In this document: positions 7,155 to 14,892 of the stretch, in pieces
How the letters are laid out: the number at the start of each line of letters is the position of its first letter
How positions within the stretch are numbered: position 1 is the first letter of the stretch
Source of the DNA: Vescimonas coprocola
GTDB taxonomy: Bacteria > Bacillota > Clostridia > Oscillospirales > Oscillospiraceae
NCBI RefSeq assembly: GCF_018408575.1
Contig: NZ_AP023418.1
Span: 1,702,415-1,766,414 of the forward strand
Direction of reading: 5' to 3'
DNA: 64,000 nt
Translations under genes and position numbers: made by a program
The notes under the pieces: model-generated
The model's input: only the letters and a program-made list of their open reading frames with translations
Databases searched by the model: none
Told to the model about the DNA's origin: nothing

Positions 7155-7682
7155 ATGAAAAAGAAAACTCTGGCGCTGGTTCTGGCTCTGACCCTGTTGG
7201 TGGCCGGTGTCGTCGGCGGCACGCTGGCTTGGCTGACCGATCAGACCGCCGAGGTGAAGAACACCTTCACCGTGGGCGATATCAACATCGGCCTCACCGA
7301 GACCACCGCAGACTACAAGATGGTTCCCGGCAACACCATCGCCAAGGACCCCACCGTCACCGTTCAGGCCAACTCTGAGGCCTGCTGGCTGTTCGTGCAG
7401 GTCACGAAGTCCGAGAATCTGGACACTTTCATCACCTATGCCATCGCAGAGGGTTGGACGGAGCTGCAAGACGGCGTTTACTACCGTGAGGTTCCCGCCT
7501 CCGCCGCCGACCAGACCTTCTCTGTGCTGGCAGGTAACACCGTCACTGTGAACAACACTGTTACCAAGACTATGCTCGAAACCGCCAAGACGGATGCCCC
7601 CACCCTGACCTTTAAGGCCTACGCCGTGCAGAAGGACAATGTTGCCTCTGCCTCCGATGCTTGGGCCAAGGTCAACCCCTAA
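7155..7682 (+). CDS. SipW-dependent TasA-like secreted subunit (175 residues)
   Basis: The signal region is short (MKKKTLALVLALTLLVAGVV, then GGTLAWLTDQTAEVKNTF). TVGDINIGLTET follows, with a compact beta-rich domain ending AYAVQKDNV. It is smaller than its neighbours and has KDPTVTVQANSEA, like the KDPTVTVEEGSD segment of the gene before it, so the two probably share a core fold. ATG 7155 follows AAAGGAAG. The 87-base space upstream contains a hairpin-forming stretch (7088-7117), and the stop of the preceding gene is followed by TTTTTCCCCCCCC. A minor subunit or cap is possible; no direct evidence. Confidence 0.75.
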   Translation: MKKKTLALVLALTLLVAGVVGGTLAWLTDQTAEVKNTFTVGDINIGLTETTADYKMVPGNTIAKDPTVTVQANSEACWLFVQVTKSENLDTFITYAIAEGWTELQDGVYYREVPASAADQTFSVLAGNTVTVNNTVTKTMLETAKTDAPTLTFKAYAVQKDNVASASDAWAKVNP

Positions 7683-7742
7683 CCAAGTGATCCCTTGCAC
7701 ATTCTGATACCCAAAAAATCAAACAAAAAGGAGAGCAATTAC

Positions 7743-8540
7743 ATGAAAAAGAAGATCACTGCCCTGTTCCTGTGCGTGGCGCTGGCCGCCATCGCCATCG
7801 TCGGTGCCTCTCTGGCCTACTTCACCGACACCGACAACGAAACCAATACCTTTGCCGTGGGCAACGTCAAGATCGACCTGATCGAGCAGGAGCGTGGCGA
7901 GAATGGCCTTCAGCCCTTCACGCAGAACAAGAAGCTGTCCCCCATCGTCGGCTCTGCACAGGGCGAGAAGGATGAGCTGGGTATGCCCACCGCCAAGAAC
8001 TACGTGGACAAGATGGTCACCGTCCAGAACACCGGCTCCGAGAAGGCCTATATCCGTGCCTACTTCGCCATCCCCGCCGCTCTGGACGACGGCTATGAGA
8101 CCTTCAACGCCGGCATGAACGTCCTGCACTTCAACTTCGGCAACAAGGTCGTTGACGGCAATATCACCTCCACGGAGGGCGTTGAGTGGAACTGGATGCA
8201 TGACGGCAAGTGGAACTACTTCGAGACCACCATGGACGGCATCAAGTACAATGTCTACTTCGCCGACTACTATCAGGCCGTTGAGGCCGGTGCCACCACC
8301 GAGCAGCTCGTTCAGGGCGTGTATCTCGACAAGTCCGTCGATTTCGGCAAGGATGGCAAGTGCTACGCCTTTGGCAAGGAAGTCACTCTGGACGAGGGCT
8401 GGGATTGGAGCAGCGTCTCCTGCCCCGTGTTCGCCGTAGCCTGTCAGGCAGAGGGCTTTGACAGCGCTGCCGAGGCTATGGATGCCGCCTTCGGCGCCAA
8501 CTACAATCCTTGGGGCGGTACCGCCACCAACTGGCAGTAA
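7743..8540 (+). CDS. SipW-dependent TasA-like secreted subunit (265 residues)
   Basis: ATG 7743 is chosen because AAAAAGGAGAGC lies in front of it and the SipW-type signal peptide starts there (MKKKITALFLCVALAAIAIV, then GASLAYFTDTDNETNTF). AVGNVKIDLIEQE starts the TasA-like domain. Residues 90-110 contain a KMVTVQNTGSEKAYIRAYFAI strand pair, the pattern for subunits that pass a strand to a neighbour. Several Trp residues occur in the C-terminal half (EWNWMHDGKWNYF). It ends the first half of the operon: its stop is followed by TTTTCCCCCCC and then the hairpin array at 8610-8833. Probably a main fibre subunit by size and position. Confidence 0.8.
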   Translation: MKKKITALFLCVALAAIAIVGASLAYFTDTDNETNTFAVGNVKIDLIEQERGENGLQPFTQNKKLSPIVGSAQGEKDELGMPTAKNYVDKMVTVQNTGSEKAYIRAYFAIPAALDDGYETFNAGMNVLHFNFGNKVVDGNITSTEGVEWNWMHDGKWNYFETTMDGIKYNVYFADYYQAVEAGATTEQLVQGVYLDKSVDFGKDGKCYAFGKEVTLDEGWDWSSVSCPVFAVACQAEGFDSAAEAMDAAFGANYNPWGGTATNWQ

Positions 8541-8609
8541 TTTTCCCCCCCAACAGGAAGCAGATCGGCTTCCCTGACTCTACTATCTCCTCCCTATTTT
8601 TTTGCGGCA

Positions 8610-8833
8610 CGGGTCCTGTGACCCGACCAACCCCGACACGCCTGTTACCAGCGGGTCGTGTCGGGTGGCAGAAAGCCCCCCTATAGGCTCCCTGCCGCCC
8701 CGGTGAACCTGTTACCAGCGGAAACACCGGCGGCCGTGGCCTCTTAGAGGCCCGGCCAAACCAGTGCAGCTGTTACCGCAGCTGCACCGGTTTGACCGCT
8801 GCGGTCAACCACCTTCTCTGTCCTCCCTATGGA
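8610..8833 (+). other. Array of seven or more consecutive hairpins inside the fibre operon
   Basis: The 324-base gap between two subunit genes holds hairpins at 8610-8625 (CGGGTC/GACCCG), 8632-8665 (CCCGACACG/CGTGTCGGG), 8667-8696 (GGCAG/CTGCC with an inner GCC/GGC), 8694-8734 (GCCGCC..CGGTG/CACCGGCGGC), 8738-8752 (GGCCTC/GAGGCC), 8758-8793 (15-base arms, one mismatch) and 8792-8808 (TTGACCG/CGGTCAA), with a weak CTCC/GGAG at the end. CTGTTACC recurs in loops at 8642, 8709 and 8770. No run of T follows the last stem, so this is not a simple terminator. It may be a structured intercistronic RNA. Confidence 0.6.
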
Positions 8834-8864
8834 GGCTGACCATAGACAGGAAAGGAGCAACCAC

Positions 8865-9422
8865 ATGAAACGAAAGCTGTTATTACTGTCGGTGCTGGCC
8901 ATCTGCGTGGCCACGCTGGCAGCCGGAACGCTGGCGTATTTCAGCGCCGACGGAACGGCACGCAATGTCATCACCACCGGCAATGTCTCCATTGCTGTGG
9001 AGGAGTGGGCGGATGCGGATAAGACCCAGCCCTTCGAGGATCTTACCGGCATCATGCCCGGCACCACCGTCACCAAAATTGCCGAGGTCCGCAACACCGG
9101 CGAAGCCGACGCATGGATCCGTGTCCGCCTCACCAGCGACATCCGCCTCACCGGCGACGGCACGCCGGACCCCTCGCTGGTAAAGCCCGACCTCAACACC
9201 ACCGACTGGACGCTGGGTCCCGACGGCTACCTCTACTGCAACAAGGCCATCCGCCCCGGCGAGACCACCGCCCCTCTGTTCACCTGCGTCACCTTTGACG
9301 CCGGTATGGGCAACGAGTATCAGGATGCCACCGCCACAGTCCATGTGGCCGCCGAGGCTGTCCAGACTGCCAACAACGGCGTCACCGCTCTGGAGGCGCT
9401 GGGCTGGCCAACGCAGGGTTAA
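8865..9422 (+). CDS. SipW-dependent TasA-like secreted subunit (185 residues)
   Basis: ATG 8865 follows AAAGGAG by seven bases; a longer frame to 8829 lacks a ribosome site. The signal peptide reads MKRKLLLLSVLAICVATLAA with GTLAYFSADGTARNV after it, then ITTGNVSIAVEEW. The domain has a TKIAEVRNTGEADAWIRVRL segment typical of this family. The gene ends 13 bases before the start of the large vWA protein, with the AAGGAGG for that gene overlapping its stop. It therefore begins the second part of the operon after the hairpin array and may be a dedicated partner of the adhesin. Confidence 0.75.
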   Translation: MKRKLLLLSVLAICVATLAAGTLAYFSADGTARNVITTGNVSIAVEEWADADKTQPFEDLTGIMPGTTVTKIAEVRNTGEADAWIRVRLTSDIRLTGDGTPDPSLVKPDLNTTDWTLGPDGYLYCNKAIRPGETTAPLFTCVTFDAGMGNEYQDATATVHVAAEAVQTANNGVTALEALGWPTQG

Positions 9423-9435
9423 GGAGGTGCGGCAC

Positions 9436-12400
9436 ATGAAAAAAATGCGGCATATGAAGAGAAAAGCCCTTGTGGCGCTGGTGCTGTCTGTCACCATGCT
9501 GCTGACCCTGATGCCCGGTCTGGTCTTTGGTGTCTCCGACGATCAGGGTGACCCGGACACCGTCAGCTCCTCCATCGACTACCCCACCGTGAATTTCACC
9601 GACGTGGCCCCCTTCCTGCCCCCGGTCAGCGGCACTGCCCTCCGGCGCTCCCCGGCCCGTGACGCCGGTGATGCCAATACCGGCAGCGATAACGGCAATA
9701 ACGGCATGGTGGTCAACAAGACCTCCGTTTATAACGAGGAGACCGGCGCCTATGACATTACGCTGGAGGCCTACGCCACCGGCAGCAAGGTCATCAGCAC
9801 CGTCACCAGCGATGTTCCCACGGACGTCATTCTGGTTCTGGATCAGTCCGGCTCTATGGGGGATGATATGGGGCAACTGGTCTACACGGCCTACTCCGGC
9901 AATACCCGTCAGAACAGTGATCTCTATGAGAAGCAGGATAACCTCTGGTATAAGCTCTCCGATGGCAGCTATGTCGCCGTTACCGTCACCTCCCGGAACG
10001 ACAGCATCCAATACACCCCCATCACCAACGGAAGAAATAACGAGGATTATGATTGGTGGTCCGACTCAACGTACACAAATCTCTGGGATAACAAAGACAA
10101 CCTTTACGCCAAGATCAATGGCGAATACCAGAAGGTCACCGTGAGTCGTTCCGGTTACGGAAACAACCGCACCTACACCTATACCCTCCCGGATGGCACG
10201 CAGATCGCATCCAGTCGAGGCGATGATGCAGCACCTACCATCAGCAGCACAGACGATGGCTATCTCTATCTCGCATCCATCGATACCACTCAGACCGTCT
10301 ATACCTACACCTATACCGATGCCAACGGCACGGTGCAGACCATCGGCACCTCCACAGGCGACAGCACCAACTTCACGGCTGCCACGCTTTACAGCCGCAG
10401 CACCACAGATAGCGGCATCACCCGTCTGGAAGCCCTGAAAAATGCCGCCGCCACCTTTGCAAATGCCGTGGAGGAGAAGGCCAAGGGCGCTGACGGTACC
10501 CTCGGCACCGAGGACGACATCTCCCACCGCATCGCCGTGGTGGGCTTCGCCAGCAAGTCCGGCTACGGCGACAACACGGAGCTGCTGTCCATCGCCGGAA
10601 GCAACAGCGGCAGCGTGGGTGTGGCCTATCACAACATCACCGACCAGAACCTCAAGGACGTTCTTCAGGAAGTGGACACCTCCGCCGGTCAGACTATGGT
10701 CTCCACCGCCATTGATGCTCTGGCCGCCAGCGGCGCCACCCAAACGGATCTGGGTCTGGACATGGCCCAGCGCATCCTCTCCGCCAACCCCGTGCAGCCT
10801 AACGAAACGCACAACCGTGTGGTCATCGTCTTTACGGACGGCGCCCCCACCAGCTTCAACGGCTTTGAGAAGGATGTCGCCAACGACGCCATCACCCATG
10901 CCGGCGCCATCAAGACCGCCGGAGCCACCGTCTACACCATCGGCATCTTCGCTGGAGCCGACGCCACTAGTGCCGGCACCGAGCCAAGCGGCGACCTTGG
11001 TCAGAACAGCAGCTCCCTGAACAGCGCCTGCAACTGGTTCATGCAGCAGGTGTCCTCCAACAACGGCACGCCCTGCACCCCCAGCTACTACTTGTCTGCG
11101 GCGGACGCCGGTTCCCTCAGCAACATCTTCCAGCAGATCTCCGACAACATCGAGACCGGCGGCTCCTCCTCCACCCTGACGGAGGAATCCGTAGTCCGGG
11201 ATATCATCTCCCCCCAGTTCACCCTTCCGGCCGGAAGCACCGCCTCTGATATCACGCTGGAGACCTACGCCTGCACCGGCAAGGACGGCGACACCTACAC
11301 ATGGCGCCAAAACGACACCGCCATGGGCGCCACTGCCACGATAGACGGCAATAACGTCAGCGTCACAGGCTTTGACTTCTCCGATAACTACGTGGGCACC
11401 GTTACGAATAACGGCATCGTCACCTACCGGGGCCATAAACTGGTCATCCGCTTCAGCGTCAAGCCCCAGCCCGACTTTCTGGGCGGCAACAATGTCCCCA
11501 CCAACGCCGGGGCCGGCGTCTATGAAAACAAAGACTCCGAGACCCCTGTCCGGGAGTTCCCCCAGCCCACGGTAAACGTCCCCATCCGGCCCGTCACCGT
11601 TGCAGCGCAGGACTATAACGTCTATCTGCTGGGCGGTCTCACTGCCAGCCAGCTGCAAAGCGACTCCACTGTGCAGGTAGGCAGCGTTAAGCTGGATCTG
11701 ACCAAGGCCACCGACTCCGATCACCCCTACGGCTTGGAGCCGTGGCAGACCGCCTACGTGGATATCACCGTCTCCCTCACAGGCCCGGACGGCAGCCCCG
11801 TCACTGACCTGACTCAGCTGCGGGAGGACACCTCCTACACCGTCTCCGTCACGGTATCCCCCAAAACGGAGCCGCAGGCAGACGTCAGCGGCACACCGGC
11901 CAGCGAGCAAACGGGCAGCGCCACCGGCAAGGTCAACGTCTTTAAACCGACGCTCACCTACGAGGACGGCACCGTCTACTACGGCGACACCTTCGATAGG
12001 GCCACGCTGCCCGGTTACCGCACCTCCACCAGCTGGTTCCACGGCACCACCGAGGATACCACCGTAACCATGACCGGCACTGCTCCGGCGCTGACCTACG
12101 GCTACACCTACGACACCACCCTTCTGACGGACATCGTGAACACCAAGCAGGACATCCCCGTGAAGGCCACCATCTCCATCGGTGACACCAACATCACCGG
12201 CGACACCACCTTCCTGCACACGGACTGCGCCGGAGAGACCTGGAGCCACACCAGCGGCGACCCCGCCTTCCTGCTCCACGTCAGGACCTGCGCCCTGACC
12301 GTCACCAAGACCGGCGGCGCTGACGGTGAGCCCTATGTGTTCAACGTCTACCGCAACGGCGATCTCTACACCCAAGTCACGGTGGTGGGCAGCAGCAGTG

Positions 12401-12621
12401 TCTCCCTCTATGAGCTTCCGGTGGGCAAATACACCATTGCGGAGGACACCGGCTGGAGCTGGCGCTATGACGCCGCCTACGACCCCGATAAGCCGGACGG
12501 CTGCACCCTCACCGCCGACCACAATAGCGGCAGCATCACCTGCACCAACACCCTGAAGAATGACCGCTGGCTCAACGGCTTCAGTGATGTCATCGCCAAC
12601 ATCTTCGGAATCCGACACTGA
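9436..12621 (+). CDS. Large secreted von Willebrand factor A adhesin (1061 residues)
   Basis: ATG 9436 has AAGGAGG eight bases upstream. A signal peptide covers about residues 1-35. A vWA domain lies at about 110-590: DVILVLDQSGSMGDD holds the DxSxS part of the metal-binding MIDAS site and VVIVFTDGAPTSF its distal Asp. A long beta-rich region with Thr/Asp-rich strands follows, and the last 120 residues contain a Cna-B/SpaA-like domain (LTVTKTGGADGEPYVFNVYRNG). It ends WLNGFSDVIANIFGIRH with no sorting signal and no terminal membrane helix. As in pilus-tip adhesins, MIDAS proteins bind host or matrix ligands. Here SipW-type subunits surround it, so it is probably the tip of that fibre; attachment is not shown. 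Confidence 0.8.
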   Translation: MKKMRHMKRKALVALVLSVTMLLTLMPGLVFGVSDDQGDPDTVSSSIDYPTVNFTDVAPFLPPVSGTALRRSPARDAGDANTGSDNGNNGMVVNKTSVYNEETGAYDITLEAYATGSKVISTVTSDVPTDVILVLDQSGSMGDDMGQLVYTAYSGNTRQNSDLYEKQDNLWYKLSDGSYVAVTVTSRNDSIQYTPITNGRNNEDYDWWSDSTYTNLWDNKDNLYAKINGEYQKVTVSRSGYGNNRTYTYTLPDGTQIASSRGDDAAPTISSTDDGYLYLASIDTTQTVYTYTYTDANGTVQTIGTSTGDSTNFTAATLYSRSTTDSGITRLEALKNAAATFANAVEEKAKGADGTLGTEDDISHRIAVVGFASKSGYGDNTELLSIAGSNSGSVGVAYHNITDQNLKDVLQEVDTSAGQTMVSTAIDALAASGATQTDLGLDMAQRILSANPVQPNETHNRVVIVFTDGAPTSFNGFEKDVANDAITHAGAIKTAGATVYTIGIFAGADATSAGTEPSGDLGQNSSSLNSACNWFMQQVSSNNGTPCTPSYYLSAADAGSLSNIFQQISDNIETGGSSSTLTEESVVRDIISPQFTLPAGSTASDITLETYACTGKDGDTYTWRQNDTAMGATATIDGNNVSVTGFDFSDNYVGTVTNNGIVTYRGHKLVIRFSVKPQPDFLGGNNVPTNAGAGVYENKDSETPVREFPQPTVNVPIRPVTVAAQDYNVYLLGGLTASQLQSDSTVQVGSVKLDLTKATDSDHPYGLEPWQTAYVDITVSLTGPDGSPVTDLTQLREDTSYTVSVTVSPKTEPQADVSGTPASEQTGSATGKVNVFKPTLTYEDGTVYYGDTFDRATLPGYRTSTSWFHGTTEDTTVTMTGTAPALTYGYTYDTTLLTDIVNTKQDIPVKATISIGDTNITGDTTFLHTDCAGETWSHTSGDPAFLLHVRTCALTVTKTGGADGEPYVFNVYRNGDLYTQVTVVGSSSVSLYELPVGKYTIAEDTGWSWRYDAAYDPDKPDGCTLTADHNSGSITCTNTLKNDRWLNGFSDVIANIFGIRH

Positions 12622-12638
12622 GAAAGGAGGAACTGTTT

Positions 12639-13193
12639 GTGGCACGCAGAAAAGATCCTTCGCCCCGGAAACCGGGAGCACTGCTTCTGACGCTGGTTCT
12701 GCTGGCGCTGGCCCTCACCGGCGCCACGCTGGCGTATCTCATCACCCATACGGACCCCGTCCCCAACCGGTTCACTCCCGCCCATGTGTCCTGCAACGTC
12801 ACGGAGGACTTTGACGGCACGACCAAGAAGAACGTCAACGTCACCAACACCGGTGACATTGACGCCTACCTCCGGGTGAAGCTGGTGACCTACCGGGTCA
12901 ATGACGACGGCCAACACATCGGCGGCACGGCAGCCATCCCCGCCTTCACCCCCGGCGACGGCTGGGTAAAGTATGGCGACTATTACTACTACACCTACCC
13001 CGTGGCCCCCGGTCAACAGCCCGAAACCCCGCTCATTGACAGCCTGACCCTCACCGGCAGCTACAGCGATGCCGACGGCGGCAAGCAGGCGCTGGAGATC
13101 ATGGCGGAGGCTATCCAGAGCGCCCCGACAGACGCCTTGGGTCAGGCTTGGGGCGTCACCATCACGCCGGGCCGAGTGGCCCAGTATCAGTAA
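12639..13193 (+). CDS. SipW-dependent type secreted protein, GTG start (184 residues)
   Basis: The start is a GTG at 12639, eight bases after AAAGGAGG. The N-terminus is unusually basic (ARRKDPSPRKPG) before the hydrophobic core and GATLAYLITHTDPVPNRF, the SipW-type cleavage area. The FDGTTKKNVNVTNTGDIDAYLRVKL segment is family-typical. It is 17 bases after the adhesin stop and 12 bases before the next gene, so it is translated with them. A linker or base-proximal subunit is a reasonable guess from its place between the adhesin and the anchored protein. Confidence 0.7.
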   Translation: MARRKDPSPRKPGALLLTLVLLALALTGATLAYLITHTDPVPNRFTPAHVSCNVTEDFDGTTKKNVNVTNTGDIDAYLRVKLVTYRVNDDGQHIGGTAAIPAFTPGDGWVKYGDYYYYTYPVAPGQQPETPLIDSLTLTGSYSDADGGKQALEIMAEAIQSAPTDALGQAWGVTITPGRVAQYQ

Positions 13194-13205
13194 GGAGGGG
13201 ACGGC

Positions 13206-13832
13206 ATGAAACGAAAAACCATCTGTTCTCTGGCGTTGACGCTGCTGATGCTCCTGTCATGCCTCTGCGCCGCCTATGCGGACACCGGCTCCGTCACCTA
13301 TGACGGCGACGCTCAGAGCTTCGTGTTCCTCCCCGGCAGTGACTACTCCCCCTCCGACCTGTTCCCGGACTTTAAGGGCGTCATGCCCGGCGACCGGCTG
13401 ACCCAGACCCTGCGTCTGCGAAACGACAGCGACCATCGGGTGCGGCTGTACCTGCGCTCTCTGGGGTCCGAGTCCGGTTCCGAGGAATTTCTCTCCCAGA
13501 TGACCCTGACGGTGCAGACTCCCACCTCCTCTCTCTTCGATGCGCCCGCCCACGAGACGGCACAGCTGACGGATTGGACGGAGCTGGGGACCATCGCCCC
13601 CGGCGGCGATCTGGAGCTCACCGTGACCCTGAACGTCCCCCTGACCATGGGCAATGACTTCCAGTCCGGCATTGGCTATCTGGACTGGCAGTTCAAGGCC
13701 CAGGAGCTGGAGGACCCCACACCCCCCACCGGCGACACCTACGCCCCCACCCTGTGGCCGCTGATGGCCACGCTCTCCATGGGCGCCATCGCCTTCCTCC
13801 TGAGCCGCAGAAAGCACCGGGAGGAGCCGTAA
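13206..13832 (+). CDS. Membrane-anchored secreted protein with PPTGD-type C-terminal signal (208 residues)
   Basis: A conventional signal peptide ends at CAAYA (residues 1-25), not a SipW-type one. Residues 30-165 form a beta-rich domain with VMPGDRLTQTLRLRNDSDHR, similar to extracellular strand-swap domains. The tail has PTPPTGDTYAP, a hydrophobic helix and SRRKHREEP, the pattern of sortase sorting signals with PPTGD for LPxTG. It is the last gene of the operon (GGAGGGG before ATG 13206). I infer that it anchors the fibre to wall or membrane. A sortase would be needed for wall linkage and none is in the window. Confidence 0.7.
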   Translation: MKRKTICSLALTLLMLLSCLCAAYADTGSVTYDGDAQSFVFLPGSDYSPSDLFPDFKGVMPGDRLTQTLRLRNDSDHRVRLYLRSLGSESGSEEFLSQMTLTVQTPTSSLFDAPAHETAQLTDWTELGTIAPGGDLELTVTLNVPLTMGNDFQSGIGYLDWQFKAQELEDPTPPTGDTYAPTLWPLMATLSMGAIAFLLSRRKHREEP

Positions 13833-13847
13833 TTTTCCACATGAAAA

Positions 13848-14110
13848 GAGACTGCCGAACCCCTTCGGCAGTCTCAGCGTGTCAAAAAAGCCTCGCAGAG
13901 TTTGCCGCCCGCAGGCGGCAAAGAAGTAAAATCATTTTCTCTCACGACATGTGCGTGAGAGAAAATACTTCTCAGGCTGCAAGTGTGGAATTTGTGTGCC
14001 ATAGGCGCACAAATTATGCACGCAGCAGACTGCAAGCTTTCTGTCGGAAAACCCGGAGGGTTTTTCCGACAGTCTCAGACTGCCGAACCCCTTCGGCAGT
14101 CTCTTTTTCT
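13848..14110. terminator. Multi-hairpin terminator array between convergent genes
   Basis: Six stems in 263 bases: 13848-13875 (GAGACTGCCGAA), 13901-13922 (TTTGCCGCC), 13934-13966 (ATTTTCTCTCACG), 13989-14015 (AATTTGTGTGCC), 14041-14072 (CTGTCGGAAAACCC) and 14077-14102 (AGACTGCCGAA), the last followed by CTTTTTCTG. The first and last stems are copies of one sequence. The array ends the fibre operon on the plus strand and probably the RluA-type gene on the minus strand. It may be a repetitive element. Confidence 0.7.
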
Positions 14111-14112
14111 GT

Positions 14113-14754
14113 CTATCTCCCTGTCAGGGGCATGGGAAAGCCCAGCCACGGGGTCTCCCTGGGCGGCAGTTTGGAAAACCGCATGGCCGCCCCGGTCTGG
14201 GGATGGGCGAACTCCAGCCGCCACGACCACAGGGCGATGCTTTCCCCTTCCTCTCCCCCGCCGTATTTCCGGTCCCCCACCAGTGGAAACCCACGGGAGG
14301 CAAACTGCACCCGAATTTGATGGGTCCGCCCGGTGTGCAGCCGGATACGCACCAGTGACAGCCCCTCCCGGCTCCCCAGCACCTCATAGGACAGCTCCGC
14401 CGGGCGCACATCCTTCCCCGGCTCCGCCGCCACATAGGTGCGCCGCCGGACGGGATCCCGCCCCAGCAGGTCCGTCATCACGCCCCCCTCCGGCACGCCG
14501 TGGACCACCGCCAGATACTCCTTGCCGAAGGTGCGGCTGCGAATCTGCTCCGACAGCAGGGACGCCGCCTTGGCCGACCGGGCGTAGACCATCAGCCCGC
14601 TGACGGCGGCGTCCAGCCGGTGTACCGTGCGGATGCAGGGAGTCCCCAGCTCCTGCCGCAGCAGCTGGGGCATCCCGCCGGGCTCGTCGGTGCTCAGCAC
14701 CCCGGCAGGCTTCACCGCCACCACGATGCGTGGGTCTGCGTAAACGATCTCCAT
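14113..14754 (-). CDS. RluA-family RNA pseudouridine synthase (213 residues)
   Basis: The protein isomerises uridine to pseudouridine in RNA. HRLDAAVSGLMVYARS contains the catalytic aspartate motif, and LHTGRTHQIRVQFASRGFPLVGDRKYG is the second signature. The start is taken at ATG 14754 because AAGGGAGAG lies ten bases before it; a frame seven residues longer has no site. No S4 domain is present, so it is a short RluA/RluF-like form and the RNA target (23S rRNA or tRNA) cannot be named. It stands alone between the fibre operon and the aminopeptidase. Confidence 0.9.
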   Translation of the reverse strand: MEIVYADPRIVVAVKPAGVLSTDEPGGMPQLLRQELGTPCIRTVHRLDAAVSGLMVYARSAKAASLLSEQIRSRTFGKEYLAVVHGVPEGGVMTDLLGRDPVRRRTYVAAEPGKDVRPAELSYEVLGSREGLSLVRIRLHTGRTHQIRVQFASRGFPLVGDRKYGGGEEGESIALWSWRLEFAHPQTGAAMRFSKLPPRETPWLGFPMPLTGR

Positions 14755-14828
14755 GGGGCATCTCTCCCTTACCATTCATCTTCTATCCTCTATCCTACCA
14801 CATCCCGTCTCCGCTTGCAAGAAAGCCC

Positions 14829-14857
14829 TTTCCATCTGCCGTCAGGCGTGCTATAAT
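14829..14857 (+). promoter_or_regulatory. Promoter of the M29 aminopeptidase gene
   Basis: TTTCCA, 17-base spacer, TATAAT at 14852-14857, 35 bases before the GTG start. The -35 is weak. Confidence 0.5.
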
Positions 14858-14892
14858 GGCACCAAACCATCAGAATACAGGAGGGGATTGCC

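Noticed and set aside
8610-8833. Possible CRISPR array
   Set aside because: Repeats differ in sequence and length and spacers are not regular. The arms are hairpins and no cas gene is near.
9295-9435. N-terminal extension of the vWA adhesin by 47 codons
   Set aside because: The extension overlaps the preceding gene in another frame and lacks a ribosome site; AAGGAGG lies before ATG 9436 and a signal peptide begins there.
10066-12681. 871-codon open frame antisense to the vWA adhesin
   Set aside because: The Gly/Val-rich translation lacks motifs and is typical of antisense frames in GC-rich genes.
13848-14110. Possible tRNA or small RNA cluster
   Set aside because: No cloverleaf or CCA-like end is visible. 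The stems end in T runs and lie between convergent genes, as terminators do.
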